Of a DNA stretch of 48,699 nucleotides, positions 8,589-17,763 are shown piece by piece. This DNA comes from Cesiribacter andamanensis AMV16 (GTDB lineage Bacteria; Bacteroidota; Bacteroidia; Cytophagales; Cyclobacteriaceae). Under the pieces are notes generated by a model, which made no database searches, had not been told where the DNA came from, and saw only the letters and a list, made by a program, of their open reading frames with translations. The position numbers and the translations under genes are program-made. Position 1 is the stretch's first letter. Each line of letters starts with the position of its first letter. The stretch spans positions 1-48,699 of the forward strand of contig NZ_AODQ01000018.1 of the NCBI RefSeq assembly GCF_000348925.1, given 5' to 3'.

Positions 8589-9512
8589 CTAAACGTAGGT
8601 AGAGGCCTGAGGATTGTGCTGCAAACTAGCACCTGTGGGAAAAACTTCAAAGGCTAGCGGGGCCCCTACCGGCAGGGCCAGGTTGAGCGCCTCATGCCCT
8701 ACCGGAAAACCAAAGGCTACCGGATAGGCATAGTCGCTCACATGCTCCTGAATGATTTCGTAGGCCTCCCGCCCAAAGGGCACCGGATTATCACGCATAT
8801 CAGACATCTGGCCTACTACCAGCCCCTTTAGCTGTGCCAGGCGGCCGGCACGCTTTAATTGCACCATCATGCGGTCCAGGTGGTAGCGGTACTCATCCAG
8901 ATCTTCCAGAAAAAGAATGGCTCCCTCATACTTGGGCTCCGTAGGGGTGCCCACCAGCGTAGCCAGCAGGGAGAGGTTTCCGCCCAGCAGAGGCCCGGCT
9001 GCCCTGCCCGTGCGGTTCAGGGGGTGTGCCGCTGCGCTCATGTGCAGGGGCTGGCCCAGCAGCTGCTGGCGAATGCTTTCAATACTGGCCGCTCTGCCCG
9101 GTTTATCATCAAAGCCGGCGGCCATGGTACAGTGCAGGCTCTGTACCCCCAGCCGATAGGCCTGGCAGAGCAGGGCTGTTACATCACTAAAGCCACACAG
9201 CCACTTGGGCCGGGTCATAAAAGAGGTCCAGTCGATCTGGTCAATAATGCGGGTGGTACCGTAGCCCCCCCTGGAAAACAGAATGGCCTTGATGGCGGGA
9301 TCGTCCAGCAGCCGCTGAAATTCCTGCAGGCGCTCCCCATCACTGCCGGCAAATTGCTGGTGCTGCCGGTACAGATGAGCGCCCAACACAACCCGAAAGC
9401 CCCAGTCCTGCAGCTGCCGTATGGCGCGGCTCAGGGCTTCCGGATTTGTCCAGCGGGCAGTGGAGGTAATGGCGATGGTATCGCCCGGCTGTAAATAAGG
9501 TGGATGTTGCAC
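8589..9512 (-). CDS. Murein LD-carboxypeptidase (peptidase S66)
   Basis: 307 aa, normal for the S66 family. The enzyme removes the terminal D-Ala from tetrapeptides of recycled murein (LdcA-type). The Ser-Glu-His triad can be placed: S109 in the nucleophile motif GFSD, E203 in FLEDLDEYRYHLDRM and H273 in FPVGHE; spacing resembles the Pseudomonas enzyme. The N-terminal LQPGDTIAITSTAR and FSRGGYGTTRIID segments are also family hallmarks. No signal peptide is seen, so it is cytoplasmic. With anmK elsewhere in the window this gives two steps of cell-wall recycling. It begins just after the ompH terminator, so it must have its own start signal or depend on read-through. Confidence 0.92.
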   Translation of the reverse strand: MQHPPYLQPGDTIAITSTARWTNPEALSRAIRQLQDWGFRVVLGAHLYRQHQQFAGSDGERLQEFQRLLDDPAIKAILFSRGGYGTTRIIDQIDWTSFMTRPKWLCGFSDVTALLCQAYRLGVQSLHCTMAAGFDDKPGRAASIESIRQQLLGQPLHMSAAAHPLNRTGRAAGPLLGGNLSLLATLVGTPTEPKYEGAILFLEDLDEYRYHLDRMMVQLKRAGRLAQLKGLVVGQMSDMRDNPVPFGREAYEIIQEHVSDYAYPVAFGFPVGHEALNLALPVGAPLAFEVFPTGASLQHNPQASTYV

Positions 9513-9527
9513 AGCTACAAAATAAAA

Positions 9528-9555
9528 AAACCCCGGCTATATACAGCCGGGGTTT
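9528..9555 (-). terminator. Terminator ending the uppS-bamA-ompH-ompH operon
   Basis: AAACCCCGGCT/AGCCGGGGTTT is a perfect 11-bp stem with a 6-nt loop. Read on the minus strand it is followed by a run of T, 22 bp after the ompH stop codon. Confidence 0.85.
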
Positions 9556-9576
9556 GGGAATAAAACCGCACAGATT

Positions 9577-10140
9577 TTAGTTCTGAGCGTTTACTGGCTT
9601 GGGGGTAATGCCCATTTTCTTCAGTACCAGGTCAGATATATCGTTGCTTTCGTCAGATACATACAGCAGGGTGGGTACACCGGCTACCTCTGAGTTCAGC
9701 ACATGGCTGTAGTTGTTTTCTTTCGCCACAATATCAATATTGTTCTGAATTTTTTCATAGGCAGGGCCCAGCAGTTCGTTTTCGCGCTGTGCATATTTGA
9801 GCTGCATCAGGCGGGGAGCGTTCTCCAGGTTTTGCTGCTCCTGCTGAAGCTGGCGACGGGTATCTTCAAACTGCTTTACCGTCAGGTTTTCGCCATTCTT
9901 CTCAAAGTTTTGCACTTTGGTCTGGAAGTCCTGAATATTCTTTTGCTGTTCGGCTTCAAGTTTTTTCTGGAACTCCTGCAGTTGTTGCTCAATCTGCTTG
10001 TATTCGGGCATCTGGCTCAGTATATAATTAACGCTGGCAAATCCGATCTTTACAGGGGTAGGAGTGGCTGCAGTCTGTGCCATGGCACCCAACCCTGTCA
10101 GCAGCAGCGCCATTAGAGCCATTACAAATTTGTTTCTCAT
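9577..10140 (-). CDS. Skp/OmpH-family periplasmic chaperone
   Basis: 187 aa. A signal peptide (residues 1-21, ending AMAQ) is followed by the OmpH opening KIGFASVNYILSQMPEY and a long Gln/Glu/Lys-rich helical stretch (about 50-125) that forms the coiled-coil tentacles of Skp. These trimeric chaperones hold unfolded outer-membrane proteins in the periplasm and hand them to BamA. It is the last gene of the operon, 19 bp after a second ompH. The two share the opening motif VxYILxxMPEYK but diverge in the coil, so they are old paralogues rather than a recent copy. A strong terminator follows. Confidence 0.9.
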   Translation of the reverse strand: MRNKFVMALMALLLTGLGAMAQTAATPTPVKIGFASVNYILSQMPEYKQIEQQLQEFQKKLEAEQQKNIQDFQTKVQNFEKNGENLTVKQFEDTRRQLQQEQQNLENAPRLMQLKYAQRENELLGPAYEKIQNNIDIVAKENNYSHVLNSEVAGVPTLLYVSDESNDISDLVLKKMGITPKPVNAQN

Positions 10141-10159
10141 GTTTATCGCGTTTTGTGGG

Positions 10160-10696
10160 TTATTTAATGGTATCGTCTTTGTCGCCTAATCCTAACTCTT
10201 CCAACACATAATCAGTATAATCGTGCACCGGATTTGTATAAATCATCACCAGCTGACCGGATTTATCGAACATTACTTGTATTTTTTGCTTCACAGAAAC
10301 CTTCTCAACCGCCTCAAACACTTTCTCCTGCACCGTTTGCATCAGTTCCTTTTCCTTTAGAAAATAGAGACCCTCATAGCCAAAGATCTTGGTCTGCTGA
10401 TCTTTAAGCTCCTGCTCCCGCTGCCTGATGGCCGCCAGGCGTTCCTGTTTCATGGCCTCGGTCAGCAGCACCTCTTCGGTGCGCAGGGCACTGTAGAGTG
10501 CTTCTATTTCCTTTTGTTTTTCCTTGATCTCATCCTGCCAGGCAAGGGCTACCTTTTGTATCTCTTGCTGTGCCTTTTTGTACTCCGGCATCTTGTTCAG
10601 GATGTACTGTGTATCTACATATCCAAATTTCTGGCCAAACACGTTTGGCAAGGCCAAAAAAATGAAAAAAAGTGTAAATATTATTTTTTGGCCCAT
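10160..10696 (-). CDS. Skp/OmpH-family periplasmic chaperone
   Basis: 178 aa from ATG 10696, chosen because the signal peptide MGQKIIFTLFFIFLALPNVFG starts there. The longer frame (to 10792) would lie inside bamA and adds non-protein-like sequence. The mature protein opens with KFGYVDTQYILNKMPEYKKA, the OmpH signature, followed by a charged helix (LKDQQTKIFGYEGLYFLKEK region) expected for the coiled-coil arms. The start codon lies 4 bp after the bamA stop codon, so translation is coupled to the insertase it serves. The C-terminus is acidic (GLGDKDDTIK). Confidence 0.9.
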   Translation of the reverse strand: MGQKIIFTLFFIFLALPNVFGQKFGYVDTQYILNKMPEYKKAQQEIQKVALAWQDEIKEKQKEIEALYSALRTEEVLLTEAMKQERLAAIRQREQELKDQQTKIFGYEGLYFLKEKELMQTVQEKVFEAVEKVSVKQKIQVMFDKSGQLVMIYTNPVHDYTDYVLEELGLGDKDDTIK

Positions 10697-10700
10697 AGGA

Positions 10701-13427
10701 TTAGCGGATTTGCTGTCCAATAGTGAAGTGGAACTGTGGTCCGCTGGCATCGGGCTGGCCCGGCACCTGATCGAATCCATAGCCCCAGTCAATACCGATC
10801 AGACCAAAAGCAGCCATAAAGATACGGGCGCCAATACCGGCCGAGCGGTAAAGCTTAAAGGGGTTATACTCGCTGTAGCTGGCCCAGTTGTTTCCCGCCT
10901 CGGCAAAGGCCTGCACATAAATGGTAGCCGAAGGTGCCAGTGAAACGGGGTAGCGCAGCTGCAGGGCAAATTTATTGTAGATAATACCGCCCATCATCTG
11001 GCCATTCTGGTCCCGCGGCGTGATGGAGTTGTTGGTATAGCCCCGCAGACCAATGATATCGCGCCCCAGGATAAAGCCGGCTGCCTGGCCGGAGAGGCCA
11101 TCACCCCCCAGCACAAAGCGCTCAAAGGGACCAATGGGGGCATCGCCGCCATAGGAACCAATAAAGCCCATGTTGGCCTTGGTGTTCAGTACCAGCTTGC
11201 CGATTACGGAGGTATAGGTCTCAGCATCGAACATGTACTTATGGTACTCTACCCAGCGATAGCGCTCGCTCAGATCCAGATCACTGTAGTTGGTGGAGCT
11301 GAAGGCAGAGTAAGGGGGGGTAAAGCTGGCGGTAAGGGTATAGGACGATCCGTTGAGCGGATAGATAGGCGCACTAACGCTGTTGCGGGAGAAGGTAGTA
11401 TTAAAGGTAATGTTGTTGGCATTACCATTCTGAATACCAATGATTTGCCCCGGGTTGAAGTTGTTTACCGGATTACCCTCCGCATCCAGGCGGGTATAGA
11501 TGTTATAGATCTGATAGGAGAGCGTGTTGCGTACGGCAAAGAAATCGTCCGGCCATTTTACCCGGCGGCCAAGGCCTACCGAGAGGTTGGTTACCTTCAG
11601 GTGCCCGGAGGCCTGATCGTCAAAACGGAACAGGGTGGTCTGGTTATAGTAGCGCTGGATGGAGTGGCTCAGATTAACCGAAAAGGAATTTGGTTTTTTG
11701 CCGCCCAGCCAGGGCTCCGAGAAGGTAAAGGAATAGCTCTGGAAGCGGCGGCCACTGGCTTGTCCTCGCAGGGCCAGCGTCTGGCCATCGCCTACGGGCA
11801 GGGGATCCCAGGTACTGGGCTTCAGGATGTTCTGAATGGAGAAGTTATTGAACACCAGACCCAGCGTACCAATAAAGCCGCCATAGGCACCCTGGCCCCG
11901 GCCGCCCCAGCCAGCCGAAAGCTCGATCTGGTCACTTGGTTTTTCCTGTACGGTGTATTCAATATCTACGGTACCATCGGCCGGGTTGGGAACGGGGTTG
12001 ATGCCAAAGGCTTCCTGATCGAAATAACCAAGGGCCAGAATTTCCCGCTGGGTACGGATCACATTGGTACGGCTGAACTTCTCACCCGGCAGGGTGCGAA
12101 TCTCCCGCATAATCACATGGTCTTTGGTGCGCTCGTTGCCGTTTACAATAATACGCTTGATGGTGGCCTGAGGACCCTCCTGTATGCGCATTTCCACATC
12201 AATGGAGTCGCCCTCTACCTTTACTTCTACCGGACGGATGCTGAAGAACAGGTATCCGTTGTCCATGTACAGCGAGCTGATGTCCTGGCCGGCGGGGTTG
12301 TAGTTAAGCTTTTTCTGAATAAGCTCCATATCGTACACATCGCCCTTATCAATAGCCAGAATGCGGCTGAGGGTACTGTCGGTATGTACATAGTTGCCGG
12401 TCCAGTCAATGGTGCGGAAGTAATACTTGCGGCCTTCTTCTACCTGCACATCCAGCACCAGGCGGTTTTCTTTTGGTGAGCGGTACACCGTATCCCCTAT
12501 GATGCGGGCATCGCGGTAGCCTTTGGAGTTATAAAAGGCGATTACTGATTTCTTGTCTTCCTCAAACTCCTGCCGCACAAATTTGGAGCTGCTAAAGAAG
12601 TTGGGCTTTACATGAGTAGCCAGGTAATCTTTGATATCCTGCCCGTCAACCTCGCGGCTGTTGCTGAAAAACTGACCGATGTGTGAGGGGCGCAGGCGAA
12701 TGGCCCTGCCTACCAGATCCTGGAAAAGGGTAATGCGGGGCTTTTCTTTTGTTTTTTTCATCCGGCCCTTCAGGCGGGAGTCGGCCAGGTTTTCGTTGCC
12801 CACAAAGTTGATCTGATCGATCTTTTGTTTTCTGCCCCGGTCTACCCGGATGCGCAGGCGTACGCTATTGGAGAGGTTCTGATCTTTCTCAGGGGTGATC
12901 TTTACTGTGGCATTCAGGTACCCCTTTTCAATAAGGTACTTGCGTACATTGAGCTCGGTATTTTTCAGCAGGGCATCGGTAACCACACGGCCGCGGTTAA
13001 GCTTGATCTGGTCTTTGATATCACTGCTCTGGGTTTTGCTGACCCCCTCCACATCATAACCCGAGAGGCGCGGACGTTCGCTCAGGGCTATTTCCAGCCA
13101 TACCCGGTCGCCTTCTGTTTTGGTAATGTAGATGCCGGCATCGCCGATAATGCCTTGCTCCCAGAGCTTGTTAATGGCATTGGTAATGGCATCGCCCGGG
13201 ATGCGGATGCGGTCGCCCACCCGCAGGCCGGTTAGGGAGATCAGGGCTTCTGCGTTGAGCGTAGACAGGCCGGTAATGGCTATGTCGGCAATTTCGTACT
13301 CCTGTGGATTGGCGTAATTAAGCTCGGTGCTGGTCTGGGTGCGGCTCTGACGGCGCAGGCCCACCTGGGCGTGTACTAGACTGGGCAGCAGGGCTAGCCC
13401 AATACAGAATAATAATATCCTCCTCAT
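10701..13427 (-). CDS. bamA: Outer-membrane protein assembly factor BamA
   Basis: 908 aa, long for BamA but normal for Bacteroidota. A signal peptide (1-20) is followed by about five POTRA domains (roughly residues 45-460; the fifth ends near the EKPSDQIELSAGWGG junction) and a 16-strand Omp85 barrel. The loop-6 motif LRGY (about residue 793) replaces the canonical VRGF, as is usual in this phylum, and the chain ends in the barrel-closing signature HFTIGQQIR. BamA inserts beta-barrel proteins into the outer membrane. Its start overlaps the uppS stop by 4 bp (ATGA), and two Skp-type chaperones follow, so the operon joins the insertase with its substrate carriers. Confidence 0.96.
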   Translation of the reverse strand: MRRILLFCIGLALLPSLVHAQVGLRRQSRTQTSTELNYANPQEYEIADIAITGLSTLNAEALISLTGLRVGDRIRIPGDAITNAINKLWEQGIIGDAGIYITKTEGDRVWLEIALSERPRLSGYDVEGVSKTQSSDIKDQIKLNRGRVVTDALLKNTELNVRKYLIEKGYLNATVKITPEKDQNLSNSVRLRIRVDRGRKQKIDQINFVGNENLADSRLKGRMKKTKEKPRITLFQDLVGRAIRLRPSHIGQFFSNSREVDGQDIKDYLATHVKPNFFSSSKFVRQEFEEDKKSVIAFYNSKGYRDARIIGDTVYRSPKENRLVLDVQVEEGRKYYFRTIDWTGNYVHTDSTLSRILAIDKGDVYDMELIQKKLNYNPAGQDISSLYMDNGYLFFSIRPVEVKVEGDSIDVEMRIQEGPQATIKRIIVNGNERTKDHVIMREIRTLPGEKFSRTNVIRTQREILALGYFDQEAFGINPVPNPADGTVDIEYTVQEKPSDQIELSAGWGGRGQGAYGGFIGTLGLVFNNFSIQNILKPSTWDPLPVGDGQTLALRGQASGRRFQSYSFTFSEPWLGGKKPNSFSVNLSHSIQRYYNQTTLFRFDDQASGHLKVTNLSVGLGRRVKWPDDFFAVRNTLSYQIYNIYTRLDAEGNPVNNFNPGQIIGIQNGNANNITFNTTFSRNSVSAPIYPLNGSSYTLTASFTPPYSAFSSTNYSDLDLSERYRWVEYHKYMFDAETYTSVIGKLVLNTKANMGFIGSYGGDAPIGPFERFVLGGDGLSGQAAGFILGRDIIGLRGYTNNSITPRDQNGQMMGGIIYNKFALQLRYPVSLAPSATIYVQAFAEAGNNWASYSEYNPFKLYRSAGIGARIFMAAFGLIGIDWGYGFDQVPGQPDASGPQFHFTIGQQIR

Positions 13428-14173
13428 CCCTGTTTGCTCAGGTTAATTTGTTCACTGGTTTTTCCAAATCGTCTCTCACGCTGCTGGTACGAATAGATGG
13501 CCTCGTAGAGGTGCTCTTTCCGAAAATCAGGCCATAATACCTCGCTGATGTAGAGCTCGGTATAGGCCAGTTGCCACAACAGAAAATTACTGATGCGCAT
13601 TTCGCCACTGGTGCGAATGAGCAGCTCGGGATCGGGCATGTCGTGCGTGGTCAGCTGCTGCTCAAAGAGTGCTGGTGTTAGTGCTTCAGGAGCCAGTACG
13701 CCATCCCGGGCAGCCTGCATCAGCTTTTTGGCTGCTTCCAGAATTTCCCAGCGCCCGCTATAGCTAAGGGCCAGGGTTAGGGTAAGGCCTGTATTTTTCT
13801 TTGTTTCTGCCATTGCCTCATTCAGCTGGTGCTGGCAGCCGGTTGGCAGATCGTGCAGGTTGCCAATATGATTCAGGCGCACATTGTTATCCTGCAGGGT
13901 GCTGATCTCTTTGCGTATGGTAGATACCAGCAGCTCCATCAGCGCATTTACCTCTGCACGGGGCCTGTTCCAGTTTTCGGTTGAAAACGCATACAGGGTT
14001 AAATGCTGAATGCCCAGCTCGGCGCAGCTTTCAGTGGTTTCCCGCACCGCCAGAATGGCGTTTTTGTGCCCGAATACACGGGCAGCGCCCTGCTTCTTTG
14101 CCCACCGGCCATTTCCATCCATAATAACGGCTATATGGCGGGGTAAATTATGCAGGTCGAGTCTTTCTTTCAT
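13424..14173 (-). CDS. uppS: Isoprenyl transferase (undecaprenyl diphosphate synthase)
   Basis: 249 aa. It condenses isopentenyl diphosphate onto farnesyl diphosphate to make the C55 lipid carrier used for peptidoglycan and O-antigen. The cis-prenyltransferase motif IAVIMDGNGRWAKK carries the catalytic aspartate D19, and the C-terminal signature RTSGEMRISNFLLWQ and LYISEVLWPDF are complete. The gene is first in the uppS-bamA-ompH-ompH operon and has a good Bacteroidota promoter in the 75 bp upstream, so it can be transcribed apart from the DUF6089 genes before it. It overlaps bamA by 4 bp. Confidence 0.96.
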   Translation of the reverse strand: MKERLDLHNLPRHIAVIMDGNGRWAKKQGAARVFGHKNAILAVRETTESCAELGIQHLTLYAFSTENWNRPRAEVNALMELLVSTIRKEISTLQDNNVRLNHIGNLHDLPTGCQHQLNEAMAETKKNTGLTLTLALSYSGRWEILEAAKKLMQAARDGVLAPEALTPALFEQQLTTHDMPDPELLIRTSGEMRISNFLLWQLAYTELYISEVLWPDFRKEHLYEAIYSYQQRERRFGKTSEQINLSKQG

Positions 14174-14199
14174 CCCTAACTGTCCGTAAAATCAATTGG

Positions 14200-14235
14200 C
14201 AAAGGTAATGAAATTTGAGCCTATCGGTATAGCAA
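14200..14235 (-). promoter_or_regulatory. Promoter of the uppS-bamA-ompH operon
   Basis: On the minus strand TACCTTTG (14207-14200) matches TANNTTTG exactly, and TTG (14235-14233) lies about 25 bp upstream as the -33 element. The box is 27 bp before the uppS ATG. Confidence 0.6.
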
Positions 14236-14248
14236 TCATTAAGTTTCT

Positions 14249-15013
14249 TTACAGACGGGACTTATTATCAAAGAGGTAAGGACAGGGTATGGTCCAGAAG
14301 GTATAGCTCAGCGAAATGCCGGTAAAGAAATACCAGTCTTTATGGCTGATATTGCCGTACTGAAAGTCTTTAGCCACATGCCCTTCCGGAATGGCCCCTG
14401 TGTTATCAATGTAATCGAAGAAGGTTTTGCGGGCGCTCCACTCCCCACTCAGGGTCCAGTAGGGGCTCAGGCGGTACTTTACCCCCAGGCCCAGGGGCAC
14501 AACGGGCTGTACATTTTTGAAATCGGTGGTCTTGCGGCCCCGGGCATAGGCCGTGCCGGGCGCCAGGCCCTCCTGGTAGGGCTCATAGCCATGCAGCACC
14601 AGCACGCCCAGGCCTGCCACCAGGTAGGGCGACCAGCGTACCAGGTCCTTGGACGGATTCTTATAATCCAGAAAATTATACTCAAACAGCAGGGCGGCCT
14701 CGTTCATCCAGTTGCTGAACTGGCCGCGCTTGCGGGCTTCGCCAAAGGCATCGTAGGCCGGATCATCACTGCCAGCCAGCTTGCCCAGCATCACATTGGC
14801 CCGCAGGCTGGTATGGCTGCTGAGGTTGTAGCGGTACAGCAGGGCGCCGGCCAGGCGATGATTTTTCAGCTGGTAGGTAGGCACCAGATCGCCCACATAG
14901 TTGGTAGCGCCCAGGGAGACCCCCACTTCATGTATCTGCCCCTGCGCCAGTGAAGCGCATAGGAGCAAGGCCATAAAAAAAGGAAAAACCCGGGTGGGTT
15001 TTCCCTCTAACAT
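14249..15013 (-). CDS. DUF6089-type outer-membrane protein, copy 2
   Basis: 254 aa if started at ATG 15013, 16 bp after the upstream stop; frames from 15046 or 15064 would overlap that gene. A signal peptide (FPFFMALLLCASLAQG) is followed by GVSLGATNYVGDL, the opening strand shared with its upstream neighbour (GGSINSLNYFGDL). Repeated amphipathic strands (ASHTSLRANVMLGKL-like, GLGVKYRLSPYWTLSGEWSARKTFFDYID) show a small beta-barrel. The 'FxDYxDN' strand end is shared by both copies. These DUF6089-like proteins sit next to nadK and uppS-bamA in many Bacteroidota; their function is not known. Confidence 0.8.
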   Translation of the reverse strand: MLEGKPTRVFPFFMALLLCASLAQGQIHEVGVSLGATNYVGDLVPTYQLKNHRLAGALLYRYNLSSHTSLRANVMLGKLAGSDDPAYDAFGEARKRGQFSNWMNEAALLFEYNFLDYKNPSKDLVRWSPYLVAGLGVLVLHGYEPYQEGLAPGTAYARGRKTTDFKNVQPVVPLGLGVKYRLSPYWTLSGEWSARKTFFDYIDNTGAIPEGHVAKDFQYGNISHKDWYFFTGISLSYTFWTIPCPYLFDNKSRL

Positions 15014-15029
15014 CTTCACAATCCTGATC

Positions 15030-16124
15030 TTACCTGAATTTTGCATTCCTGATGTTCGTTCCAATAATGTAGGTCAACGAGAGGGTTGATACCAAATAAA
15101 CGTCTTTATCGTCTTTACCGCGTATGTGATCCCTTCCGGCTGTGCCATAGCCATTGAGGTGAAGGTACTCGTTAGCGCCCAGGGGGTTGTTCCAGCTGTG
15201 GGTACGGGTTCCCTGAAACTCCACCATCTCCTGCCACAGTGCCCCATCTTCCCGAATCTCATTGCTCCGGTAGGCCATTAGGCGGGCCAGGTTGGCTACC
15301 CGGGGGTCGCCATGGATCTGGTCAAAATCTTCGGGGTTGATGTAATCCCCGCTTACGTCGTCCAGATAGTCGGTAAAAGTTTGCCGGTAGGACATCTCAA
15401 AGGAGAGGTCCAGGTAGCGGCTCAGTTTATAACGCACACCGGCGCCCACTGGTATGGCAAAGGCAAAATTGCTGTAACTTTTTCCTTCGGTCTGCAGGGG
15501 CTTCAGGGAGATCCACTCGCCGGGGTTGGCTGCATAGCGGGGGTCATTTACCTGTATTTCGCTGGGGCTGGTCACATAGTGCACATAGTCGGTATTGGGT
15601 ACCCGGGCCTTGGGGTTGTGGTGGAAGACCGCTCCGCCAAAGAATACATAAGGAACCAGCTCCGGGCGGGTAATAAAGGTGCGCCCGTGTGCCTTCAGGT
15701 CAAAAACAAAGAGTACCGACAGTTCTTTGATGTCGTTGCGAAAGTGCAGGTTGCGCTGAAAGCGGTAGGTAGACTCATCGGTACCGGGGGCAAAATCAGA
15801 GGTATCATCATCGCCCCGCAGGCGGCCCCACATAAAGTTGCCGCGCATGCTAAAGGCTGGCCCCATGCGATACTGGGCCATAAAGGAAATGCCGGGGCGG
15901 GTAAAGCTAATATCGGTACTGGCAATGCGGTTCTTGGGCGCCAGGTCGCCAAAATAGTTGAGCGAGTTAATGCTGCCGCCTATGGAAATATAGCGCTTCT
16001 TGCGGTTGAAGGCATTGATGTTGCCGCGGTAATGCCCAATTGAGCCCCTGCGCTGCGCCATGACCTCTTCAGCACATACCACCAACAAGGCAAAAAGAAA
16101 AAGAAAGGCGTAAAGCTTCTTCAT
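15030..16124 (-). CDS. DUF6089-type outer-membrane protein, copy 1
   Basis: 364 aa from ATG 16124, where a signal peptide (MKKLYAFLFLFALLVVCAEEVMA) begins; the 12 residues further upstream are not needed. The mature part starts with a basic linker (QRRGSIGHYRGNINAFNRKK) and continues into beta-barrel strands SIGGSINSLNYFGDLAP and GAGVRYKLSRYLDLSFEMSY, ending in LTYIIGTNIRNAKFR. It is about 110 residues longer than the adjacent copy because of inserted loops between strands (around 190-330). The pair looks like an old tandem duplication. It follows nadK by 83 bp. Confidence 0.8.
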   Translation of the reverse strand: MKKLYAFLFLFALLVVCAEEVMAQRRGSIGHYRGNINAFNRKKRYISIGGSINSLNYFGDLAPKNRIASTDISFTRPGISFMAQYRMGPAFSMRGNFMWGRLRGDDDTSDFAPGTDESTYRFQRNLHFRNDIKELSVLFVFDLKAHGRTFITRPELVPYVFFGGAVFHHNPKARVPNTDYVHYVTSPSEIQVNDPRYAANPGEWISLKPLQTEGKSYSNFAFAIPVGAGVRYKLSRYLDLSFEMSYRQTFTDYLDDVSGDYINPEDFDQIHGDPRVANLARLMAYRSNEIREDGALWQEMVEFQGTRTHSWNNPLGANEYLHLNGYGTAGRDHIRGKDDKDVYLVSTLSLTYIIGTNIRNAKFR

Positions 16125-16207
16125 AAGCGGCAAAGTAAAAAACCCGGGACCAGACAACAATAGTGCTCGTTACACACAAAACTAAAAAAACTTCCTTAAA
16201 AAAATAA

Positions 16208-17083
16208 TTAATTGCGATTATCCAAGCCCCAGTTTAACTTCTGGCGCAGGGTATCGAAGAAATTATAATCTGACAGCTTTACCAGCTTTGCCCTGAAGGC
16301 TTCTTTCCGTACGGCCATCTGCACACTGGCATCAACCGTTCGGGAGCGCGAATCCAGCGAAACCAGAAAGTGGTTGCTCCGGCCCTCGATCTCAAAGGAA
16401 ATAACACTGTTATCTGAAACAACCATAGGCCGCACATAAAGGTTATGCGGGCTCACCGGCGTAACCACAAAGTTGTTGGACTGGGGCAGCACCAGTGGCC
16501 CGCCGCAGCTAAGCGAGTAACCCGTTGATCCGGTGGGTGTTGCTACTATCAGACCATCGGCCCAGTAGGAGTTCAGAAACTCCCCATCGATGTAGGTATG
16601 CACCACAATCATAGAGGAGGTGTCCTTTTTAAGGATGGTAAATTCGTTGAGGCCGTAATTGCGCCCCTCAAAAAGATCCTGATCGGCATCCAGGTGAATA
16701 AGCGAGCGGTAATCGTAGCTGAAGTAGCTGTTGTAGAGGGCATCTATCACTTCCCGGATCTTGTCTTTGGGCATGGTGGCCAAAAAGCCCAGCCGGCCGG
16801 TATTAATGCCCACTACGGGCAACTCCAGGGCGCCTATATAGGTGATGGTATCCAGCAGGGTGCCATCACCGCCCAGGCTAAAGATAAAATCCATGCCCTC
16901 CAGGCTATCTGTGCGGGAGAACAGGCGCGCATCCGGAAAACTCTCGCCAAAATTGTGCAGGTGCTTCTGAAAGGTTTTGGAAATAAACAACTCCGCTCCC
17001 CGTGCTACCAGCTCCTCTACCACCTGGCGCATGTAGGGGATGCTATCCGGGTGTACCGCTTTAGCATGCAGGGCTATCCTCAT
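16208..17083 (-). CDS. nadK: NAD kinase
   Basis: 291 aa. It phosphorylates NAD to NADP in the cytoplasm. The diagnostic GGDGT motif is at residues 71-75 (FSLGGDGTLLDTI), followed by VVGINTGRLGFLA, the LNEFTI motif, and the glycine-rich ATPTGSTGYSLSCGGPLVLP loop that binds the nucleotide. Length and motif order are normal. It follows the CBS-domain gene by 14 bp and is probably part of the same long minus-strand transcript. Confidence 0.96.
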   Translation of the reverse strand: MRIALHAKAVHPDSIPYMRQVVEELVARGAELFISKTFQKHLHNFGESFPDARLFSRTDSLEGMDFIFSLGGDGTLLDTITYIGALELPVVGINTGRLGFLATMPKDKIREVIDALYNSYFSYDYRSLIHLDADQDLFEGRNYGLNEFTILKKDTSSMIVVHTYIDGEFLNSYWADGLIVATPTGSTGYSLSCGGPLVLPQSNNFVVTPVSPHNLYVRPMVVSDNSVISFEIEGRSNHFLVSLDSRSRTVDASVQMAVRKEAFRAKLVKLSDYNFFDTLRQKLNWGLDNRN

Positions 17084-17097
17084 CTAAAAAAACAAAA

Positions 17098-17763
17098 TTA
17101 AATTTCCAGAAAACGCATCAGCATGTCCAGTCGCTCCCGATCATTGGACATCACCTCGGTTTCCTGAAAGGTAGCAATAATCTTGTAGCCAAAGCGCTCC
17201 AGGGTGGCTATGATGCGCGATACGTCTTTTTTATTGATCTTGAGCGTAAGTTTAATGCGGCTGGGGTCTTGCAGGTCGGTGCCTACGCTGCTGAACAGGA
17301 TCTTACCCCCTTCGGACTCAATCAGGCGGCTCACCTCGGCCATGGAGTAGTCTACCTGATTCATAGAAATGATCAGGATAGCGCCCGGGCTTTGTACGGC
17401 GGCCGTCTGGGCAAAGGCGGCAATGGTATCTTCCAGCGTAATCACCCCCTGAAACTGACCGTCGCCATCCAGCACCGCCACGGTTTGTACGCCAAACTCG
17501 GAGGCCACCCGGATCACATCATAAAAATGCTGGTTCTCATACACAAAGCAGTTCTTGTCTACCAGCGGAAGGCTGCCCACCGGTTTTTTCTGCTGGCTGT
17601 TCTCCAGAATGGCATCATCGCGCAGCAGGCCTGCATATACCCCCTGGCTTACCACCGGCAGCTGGCTTACGCGCAGCTCTTCCATCCAGTGCAGAGCCTT
17701 CTCGGCCAGATCGGACGGATCCAGGGGTGGTATAATGGGGTTTATCAGTTCGGTTGCGATCAT
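17098..17763 (-). CDS. CBS-domain protein with ACT-like tail
   Basis: 221 aa, soluble. Two CBS motifs form the N-terminal 140 residues (first around LRVSQLPVVSQGVYAGLLRDD, second around VQTVAVLDGDGQFQGVIT), which usually bind adenine nucleotides and sense energy state. The C-terminal 80 residues (LIISMNQVDYSMAEVSRLIE to ATLERFGYKIIATFQE) have the beta-alpha-beta pattern of an ACT-like domain. No catalytic domain is present, so a regulatory role is likely. The start overlaps the preceding hydrolase by 4 bp and nadK follows by 14 bp; a link to NAD metabolism is only inferred from position. Confidence 0.8.
   Translation of the reverse strand: MIATELINPIIPPLDPSDLAEKALHWMEELRVSQLPVVSQGVYAGLLRDDAILENSQQKKPVGSLPLVDKNCFVYENQHFYDVIRVASEFGVQTVAVLDGDGQFQGVITLEDTIAAFAQTAAVQSPGAILIISMNQVDYSMAEVSRLIESEGGKILFSSVGTDLQDPSRIKLTLKINKKDVSRIIATLERFGYKIIATFQETEVMSNDRERLDMLMRFLEI

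Noticed and set aside
11241-12479. 412-codon frame opposite bamA
   Set aside because: A shadow of the BamA codon pattern; no family motif and the bamA call is certain.
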